NCBI RefSeq assembly: GCF_004366035.1 | Contig: NZ_SOEE01000005.1 | Span: forward strand, 407,014-471,013 | Direction of reading: 5' to 3' | Length of the DNA: 64,000 nt | Source: Cytobacillus oceanisediminis | GTDB lineage: Bacteria; Bacillota; Bacilli; Bacillales; Cytobacillaceae | In this document: in pieces, positions 57,665 through 64,000 of the stretch | How positions within the stretch are numbered: the stretch's first letter is position 1 | Layout: each line of letters starts with the position of its first letter | Program-made: the position numbers and the translations under genes | Notes under the pieces: generated by a model | What the model was told of the DNA's origin: nothing | Database searches by the model: none | Seen by the model: the letters and a program-made list of their open reading frames with translations, nothing else

Positions 57665-57692
57665 TGGCTCATCTTAAAGCCAGGCTTTTTTA
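57665..57692 (+). terminator. Possible terminator between remB and gyrB
   Basis: TTGGCT and AGCCA arms with a T-rich tail (CTTTTTT). Confidence 0.45.
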
Positions 57693-57717
57693 TAGATTAG
57701 TGAAATGGAAAGTGTAG

Positions 57718-59655
<1,938 letters not shown>

Positions 59656-59702
59656 TTGTAAAGGCAAACTTACAGCACAGGCCAAGCGCCCTCGCTCTCT
59701 TT

Positions 59703-59732
59703 CAGGATAGAGGTTCTCTATCCTGCTTTTAC
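59703..59732 (+). terminator. Perfect hairpin after gyrB
   Basis: CAGGATAGAG and CTCTATCCTG form a perfect 10-bp stem with loop GTT, followed by CTTTTA. Confidence 0.75.
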
Positions 59733-59885
59733 ATAATTGGTTTATTCTTTTTATTTAATGCCCTAAGTTCGTCTAATTTATGAAAAAAGCAGGATCTGTA
59801 TGGAAAGACCATGCAGGTTTCAGCTAAACGAAGTGACAAACGGATGACAGTTCATCCTGCGTCTCTTTAAAGGAGGTTCCTTTAA

Positions 59886-62411
59886 ATGGCCGATACACCG
59901 AATTCTCAAGTAAAAGAAATTAATATTAGCCAGGAAATGCGTTCATCATTCCTGGACTATGCCATGAGTGTAATTGTTTCACGTGCCCTTCCGGACGTAC
60001 GGGACGGTTTAAAGCCGGTTCACCGAAGAATCTTATATGCAATGCATGATTTAGGAATGCATTCTGATAAACCATTTAAAAAATCAGCCCGTATCGTTGG
60101 GGAAGTAATCGGTAAATATCACCCGCACGGTGACTCTGCAGTATATGACACGATGGTGCGTATGGCTCAGGATTTCAACTACCGCTATATGCTTGTTGAA
60201 GGACACGGGAACTTCGGTTCTGTTGATGGTGACGCTGCAGCTGCGATGCGTTATACTGAGGCCCGCATGTCCAAAATCTCTATGGAGCTTTTACGCGATA
60301 TTAATAAAGATACGATTGATTACCAGGATAACTATGATGGTGCAGAGAAAGAACCAGTCGTAATGCCGGCACGTTTCCCAAATCTTCTCGTAAACGGAAC
60401 GTCTGGAATTGCCGTTGGTATGGCGACCAATATTCCGCCTCATCAGCTTGGTGAAGTAATTGATGGAGTGCTTGCCATCAGCCAGGAGCCGGACCTCACT
60501 GTTCAGGAACTCATGGAAATCATTCCAGGTCCAGACTTCCCGACTGCCGGTCTCATTCTTGGGCGAAGCGGCATCCGCAAAGCTTACGAAACAGGCCGCG
60601 GTTCCATTACATTAAGGGCTCAAGTGGAAATTGAGCAGAAATCCAATGGAAAAGAAGTTATCATTGTAAATGAAATTCCTTACCAGGTGAATAAAGCTAA
60701 GCTGATTGAAAAAATTGCCGAACTGGTCCGGGATAAAAAAATTGATGGCATTACCGATCTGCGTGATGAATCAGATCGCAACGGTATGCGCATCGTAATC
60801 GAAGTCCGTAAAGATGCGAATGCCAATGTTCTGCTGAACAACCTTTATAAGCAGACAGCCCTGCAGACAAGCTTCGGTATAAACCTGCTTGCGCTTGTGG
60901 ATGGCCAGCCTAAGGTTCTGAATCTAAAACAGTGTCTGCAGCATTATCTTGATCACCAAAAGGTCGTAATCCGACGCAGGACAGAATTCGAATTGAAAAA
61001 GGCAGAAGCCCGTGCACACATTTTGGAAGGGTTGAGGATTGCCCTTGATCATCTGGATGAAGTAATCAACCTTATCCGCAGTTCTCAGACAACGGATATC
61101 GCACGTGAAGGCTTAATGACCAAGTTCAATCTTTCTGAAAAACAGGCTCAGGCGATCCTTGACATGCGTCTGCAGCGTTTGACTGGCTTAGAACGCGAAA
61201 AGATTGAAGATGAATATTCAGGCCTTGTCGCTTTAATTGCCGAATTAAAAGCCATTTTGGCTGATGAAGAAAAAGTATTGGAAATTATCCGAGAAGAATT
61301 AACCGAAGTAAAAGAGAGATTCAACGATAAACGCCGTACAGAAATAGTTTCCGGCGGCATCGAACAAATCGAAGACGAAGATCTAATCCCGCGTGAGAAT
61401 ATTGTCCTTACGTTAACTCATAAGGGTTATATCAAGCGTCTTCCTGTTTCGACTTACCGTGCCCAAAAACGCGGAGGCCGGGGAATTCAGGGAATGGGCA
61501 CCAATGAGGATGACTTTGTTGAACACCTCATTACCACTTCCACACACGATACCATCCTTTTCTTTACGAACAAAGGAAAGGTGTATCGTGCTAAAGGATA
61601 TGAAATACCTGAATTCAGCCGTACTGCGAAAGGAATTCCAATCATTAACCTTCTTGGAGTGGACAAAGATGAATGGGTAAATGCGATTATTCCTGTTGAA
61701 GAATTTGCCGATGACTGGTTCCTGTTCTTCACCACTAAACAAGGGATTTCCAAGCGGTCACCATTATCGTCCTTTGCCAATATCCGCAATAATGGCTTAA
61801 TTGCTCTAAATCTGCGTGAAGATGATGAATTAATTTCGGTGCGTCTGACAGATGGCAGCAAGGAGATCATTATTGGAACCAGCCATGGCATGCTGATCCG
61901 ATTCCCTGAAGAAGATGTTCGTTCAATGGGAAGAACTGCTACTGGTGTTAAAGGAATCAGCTTAAGTGCCGGAGATGAAGTTGTTGGAATGGAAGTCCTT
62001 GAGGATAACAGCCAGATTCTGATCGTAACCAAAAACGGTTATGGAAAACGCACTCCTGCCGGAGAATACCGTGTTCAGGGCAGAGGCGGTAAAGGAATCA
62101 AGACCTGCAACATCACAGATAAGAACGGAAGCCTCGTTTCCATGAAAGCTGTCACAGGAGAAGAAGACGTTATGCTTATTACAACAGGCGGCGTACTAAT
62201 CCGAATGGCAGTGAACGATATTTCCACTATGGGAAGAAACACGCAAGGTGTCAGACTCATACGTATAAATGAAGATGCTGACGAAGCGGTATCCACTGTA
62301 GCAAAGGTTGAAAAAGAAGAGGAAAAAGATGAAGAAGAATTAACAAAGCCTCTAGAAGATGCCGATTCACTTCCTGAAGAAGAAGTAAATGGAGATAATA
62401 GCGAAGAATAA
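59886..62411 (+). CDS. gyrA: DNA gyrase subunit A
   Basis: The 841-residue protein has the catalytic tyrosine region [14 protein letters not shown] and six C-terminal pinwheel blades, including GRGGKGIKT. The quinolone-determining residues are S84 and D88 ([10 protein letters not shown]), the sensitive type at S84. AAAGGAGGTTCCTTTAA precedes the ATG. The acidic tail ([10 protein letters not shown]) is typical. Confidence 0.98.
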   Translation: MADTPNSQVKEINISQEMRSSFLDYAMSVIVSRALPDVRDGLKPVHRRILYAMHDLGMHSDKPFKKSARIVGEVIGKYHPHGDSAVYDTMVRMAQDFNYRYMLVEGHGNFGSVDGDAAAAMRYTEARMSKISMELLRDINKDTIDYQDNYDGAEKEPVVMPARFPNLLVNGTSGIAVGMATNIPPHQLGEVIDGVLAISQEPDLTVQELMEIIPGPDFPTAGLILGRSGIRKAYETGRGSITLRAQVEIEQKSNGKEVIIVNEIPYQVNKAKLIEKIAELVRDKKIDGITDLRDESDRNGMRIVIEVRKDANANVLLNNLYKQTALQTSFGINLLALVDGQPKVLNLKQCLQHYLDHQKVVIRRRTEFELKKAEARAHILEGLRIALDHLDEVINLIRSSQTTDIAREGLMTKFNLSEKQAQAILDMRLQRLTGLEREKIEDEYSGLVALIAELKAILADEEKVLEIIREELTEVKERFNDKRRTEIVSGGIEQIEDEDLIPRENIVLTLTHKGYIKRLPVSTYRAQKRGGRGIQGMGTNEDDFVEHLITTSTHDTILFFTNKGKVYRAKGYEIPEFSRTAKGIPIINLLGVDKDEWVNAIIPVEEFADDWFLFFTTKQGISKRSPLSSFANIRNNGLIALNLREDDELISVRLTDGSKEIIIGTSHGMLIRFPEEDVRSMGRTATGVKGISLSAGDEVVGMEVLEDNSQILIVTKNGYGKRTPAGEYRVQGRGGKGIKTCNITDKNGSLVSMKAVTGEEDVMLITTGGVLIRMAVNDISTMGRNTQGVRLIRINEDADEAVSTVAKVEKEEEKDEEELTKPLEDADSLPEEEVNGDNSEE

Positions 62412-62416
62412 ATTTT

Positions 62417-62447
62417 AAGGAACACAGATTTGTGTTCCTTTTTTTTG
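62417..62447 (+). terminator. Rho-independent terminator of gyrA
   Basis: AAGGAACACA and TGTGTTCCTT form a 10-bp stem with a GATT loop, followed by T8. Confidence 0.93.
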
Positions 62448-62501
62448 TCCAATTAATGTAAAATGGTATAAAAGACTCATTACATTTGGAGTGTGGAAGC
62501 G

Positions 62502-63581
62502 GTGCGTGTACCTATACAGGAATTAAGAGAGGGCTGTATTTTAACAGAGGATGTTTTCAGTTTGACGAATCGCCCTATTATCAGCAAAAAAACAGTGCTG
62601 ACGAAGGAACTGCTGGATATTATGAAAATATTCCTGATTGATGAAGCGGAAGTTGAAACCACCATGATTAACGGAAAGCCTTTTGCTTCTGCAGGAAGCT
62701 TGGAAGAAGCTGAGGAACTGATAGAATCAAATGAATCAGGTTTTTTAAATACTTTCTTAACAGGCGTTCAACATTTCAAAAGAGAATTTGTGTCCTGGCA
62801 ATCAGGTCTTCCGGTGGATATTGCAAACATAAGAAATATTATGATTCCGCTGCTTGAAAAAATCGAGAATAACCCCTCCGGAATCTTCTCCCTGCATCAC
62901 CTATCTACGAATGAAGATTATTTATACCAGCATTCTGTAGCTGTGGGAATGATTAGTGCCTTTATAGGGAAAAAACTGAGTTTGAATAAGGGGGAAATTG
63001 TGCAGCTTGCCCTGGGAGGCTGTCTGGCAGATGTAGGCATGGCGAAGATAAACCCATCCATCCTGCATAAAAGCACTTCATTAAACTCGGAAGAATTTGA
63101 AGAAATTAAAAGGCATTCAACCCTTAGCTTTAAAATGGTTCAGAATATATCACTATTAAGAGAGAGCACAAAAATCGGCATTATCCAGCACCATGAGCGG
63201 CTGGATGGCAGCGGCTATCCGTTTGGAGAACAAAGCAGCAAAATCAATCAGGCTGGAAGAATCATTGCCGCAGCGGATGCATTTCATGCGATGACCTCCC
63301 AAAGACTCTACAGACGGAAACAATCTCCATTTAAAGTGCTTGAAATGCTGATTCAGGATAGCTTCGGCAAATATGATATCCCATCCATTCAAGCTCTGGG
63401 TTCCGGCATCATGAACTTTTCCATTGGCAGCATGGTGAAGCTCTCAGATGGCCAGACTGCAGAAATACTTTTTATAGAAGGTAAATCACCTACGAGACCG
63501 CTTGTGAAACTAGTAGAAACCGGCGAAATAATTCATCTAGAGAGAAACCGCCAGTTATATATTGATGAAGTATTAAAATGA
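62502..63581 (+). CDS. HD-GYP-like protein with incomplete HD motif
   Basis: The 359-residue protein begins MRVPIQELREGCILTEDVF and carries an HD-GYP-type domain: HSVAVGM (H144), GGCLADVGMAKI (A176-D177) and HHERLDGSGYP (H230-H231, GYP at 238). HD-GYP enzymes degrade cyclic di-GMP, but the histidine of the HD pair is replaced by alanine here, so catalysis is doubtful. Start chosen at GTG 62502, 10 bases after GGAG. It lies between gyrA and the rRNA operon. Confidence 0.85.
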   Translation: MRVPIQELREGCILTEDVFSLTNRPIISKKTVLTKELLDIMKIFLIDEAEVETTMINGKPFASAGSLEEAEELIESNESGFLNTFLTGVQHFKREFVSWQSGLPVDIANIRNIMIPLLEKIENNPSGIFSLHHLSTNEDYLYQHSVAVGMISAFIGKKLSLNKGEIVQLALGGCLADVGMAKINPSILHKSTSLNSEEFEEIKRHSTLSFKMVQNISLLRESTKIGIIQHHERLDGSGYPFGEQSSKINQAGRIIAAADAFHAMTSQRLYRRKQSPFKVLEMLIQDSFGKYDIPSIQALGSGIMNFSIGSMVKLSDGQTAEILFIEGKSPTRPLVKLVETGEIIHLERNRQLYIDEVLK

Positions 63582-63697
63582 CTGCATACCGCGGTCTTTT
63601 TTTATTTGGCTCTGTTAAGGCTGGATCCTAAATACAACAGACAAATTTAACAGACCTTACTTTTTGTAAAAAAGATATAGATTCTATTAAAAAGTGC

Positions 63698-63727
63698 TTG
63701 CAATTAATAGATAAGAGCTGGTATACT
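63698..63727 (+). promoter_or_regulatory. rRNA operon promoter P1
   Basis: TTGCAA (63698-63703), an 18-base spacer and TATACT (63722-63727). The upstream A/T stretch could serve as an UP element. Confidence 0.6.
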
Positions 63728-63780
63728 TATTCAAGTCAGCAAGAGATGAACATCATCATTTGATGAGATAAAAAAACTTG

Positions 63781-63809
63781 TTGACATTGATTATCAGAAA
63801 TGATATATT
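63781..63809 (+). promoter_or_regulatory. rRNA operon promoter P2
   Basis: TTGACA (63781-63786), a 17-base spacer and TATATT (63804-63809). It is followed by a leader with the usual GATCTTTGAAAACTGAAC segment (about 63836-63853) found before Bacillus 16S genes. Confidence 0.85.
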
Positions 63810-63919
63810 AATTAAGTCGCCTCAAGCGGCGGATTGATCTTTGAAAACTGAACGAACAAAAACGTCAACGTTAAATCATTAGTCTTTTTTGAAAAGACAA
63901 CTTATGAGCTTAATCAACT

Positions 63920-64000
63920 CTTATATGGAGAGTTTGATCCTGGCTCAGGACGAACGCTGGCGGCGTGCCTAATACATGCAAGTCGAGCGGACAGATGGGA
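63920..64000 (+). rRNA. 16S ribosomal RNA (5' end, cut by the window)
   Basis: GGAGAGTTTGATCCTGGCTC and ACGAACGCTGGCGGCGTGCC are universal 16S 5' sequences. The exact mature 5' base is estimated by alignment to the Bacillus pattern. The V1 start (GCGGACAGATGGGA) suits Cytobacillus/Mesobacillus-like bacilli but is not diagnostic. Confidence 0.97.

Noticed and set aside
59984..59999. A parS-like TGTTTCACGTG in gyrA
   Set aside because: Only the left part matches; the right half of the palindrome (GAAACA) is missing, and the bases encode the invariant IVSRALP of GyrA.

Overview
The window is the replication-origin end of a low-GC Gram-positive chromosome from the family Bacillaceae. The evidence is the conserved order rnpA-rpmH-oriC-dnaA-dnaN-rlbA-recF-remB-gyrB-gyrA-rrn on the right arm, and mnmE-mnmG-rsmG-noc-soj-spo0J, the rpsF-ssb-rpsR operon, gdpP-rplI-dnaB-purA and the walRK-yycHIJ-htrA cluster on the left arm. 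Spore genes (yyaC, spoIIIJ, jag) show a spore former. The 16S 5' end and gene content look closest to Cytobacillus or Mesobacillus, but that is an impression, not a test. All proteins are read directly from the given DNA; names rest on remembered family resemblance.

Layout. 1-1,300: decayed sequence (a scrap of a GMC oxidoreductase gene, a broken DUF2075 gene) and a LURP-one-type gene. 1,300-16,430: an AT-rich accessory region ending exactly at the 3' end of rlmH. It holds a DUF3231-like gene, a GMC oxidoreductase pair, a LysE exporter with a divergent MocR-type regulator, a DbpA-type RNA helicase, then a defence island: HNH protein, PLD-like/PUA-like fusion, Thoeris thsB-thsA, a chain of tiny ORFs, an hsdS remnant and a single-chain GmrSD-type (DUF262) restriction gene. 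Copies of the rlmH 3' end and matching inverted repeats bracket parts of this region, as in staphylococcal SCC elements. 16,430-49,300: ordinary core genes, nearly all on the minus strand, i.e. running away from oriC. 49,600-54,400: jag-spoIIIJ-rnpA-rpmH, the two-part oriC flanking dnaA, and dnaA itself. 54,400-64,000: dnaN through gyrA on the plus strand, an HD-GYP-like gene, tandem rRNA promoters and the first 81 bases of a 16S gene.

How it works together. The right half is the replication initiation and segregation hub: DnaA boxes and DnaA-trios at oriC, parS sites for Spo0J, Soj, Noc and gyrase. The middle is cell-wall homeostasis (WalRK with YycHI, an M23 hydrolase, HtrA), c-di-AMP turnover (GdpP) and translation genes. 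The left part is a turnover zone of metabolic and antiphage cassettes next to rlmH.

The most interesting signals are (1) the SCC-like direct plus inverted repeats that bound a Thoeris-containing island at rlmH, and (2) three intergenic arrays in which a short hexamer recurs every 20-21 bp with otherwise unrelated sequence between, a different hexamer in each array, for which I know no description.
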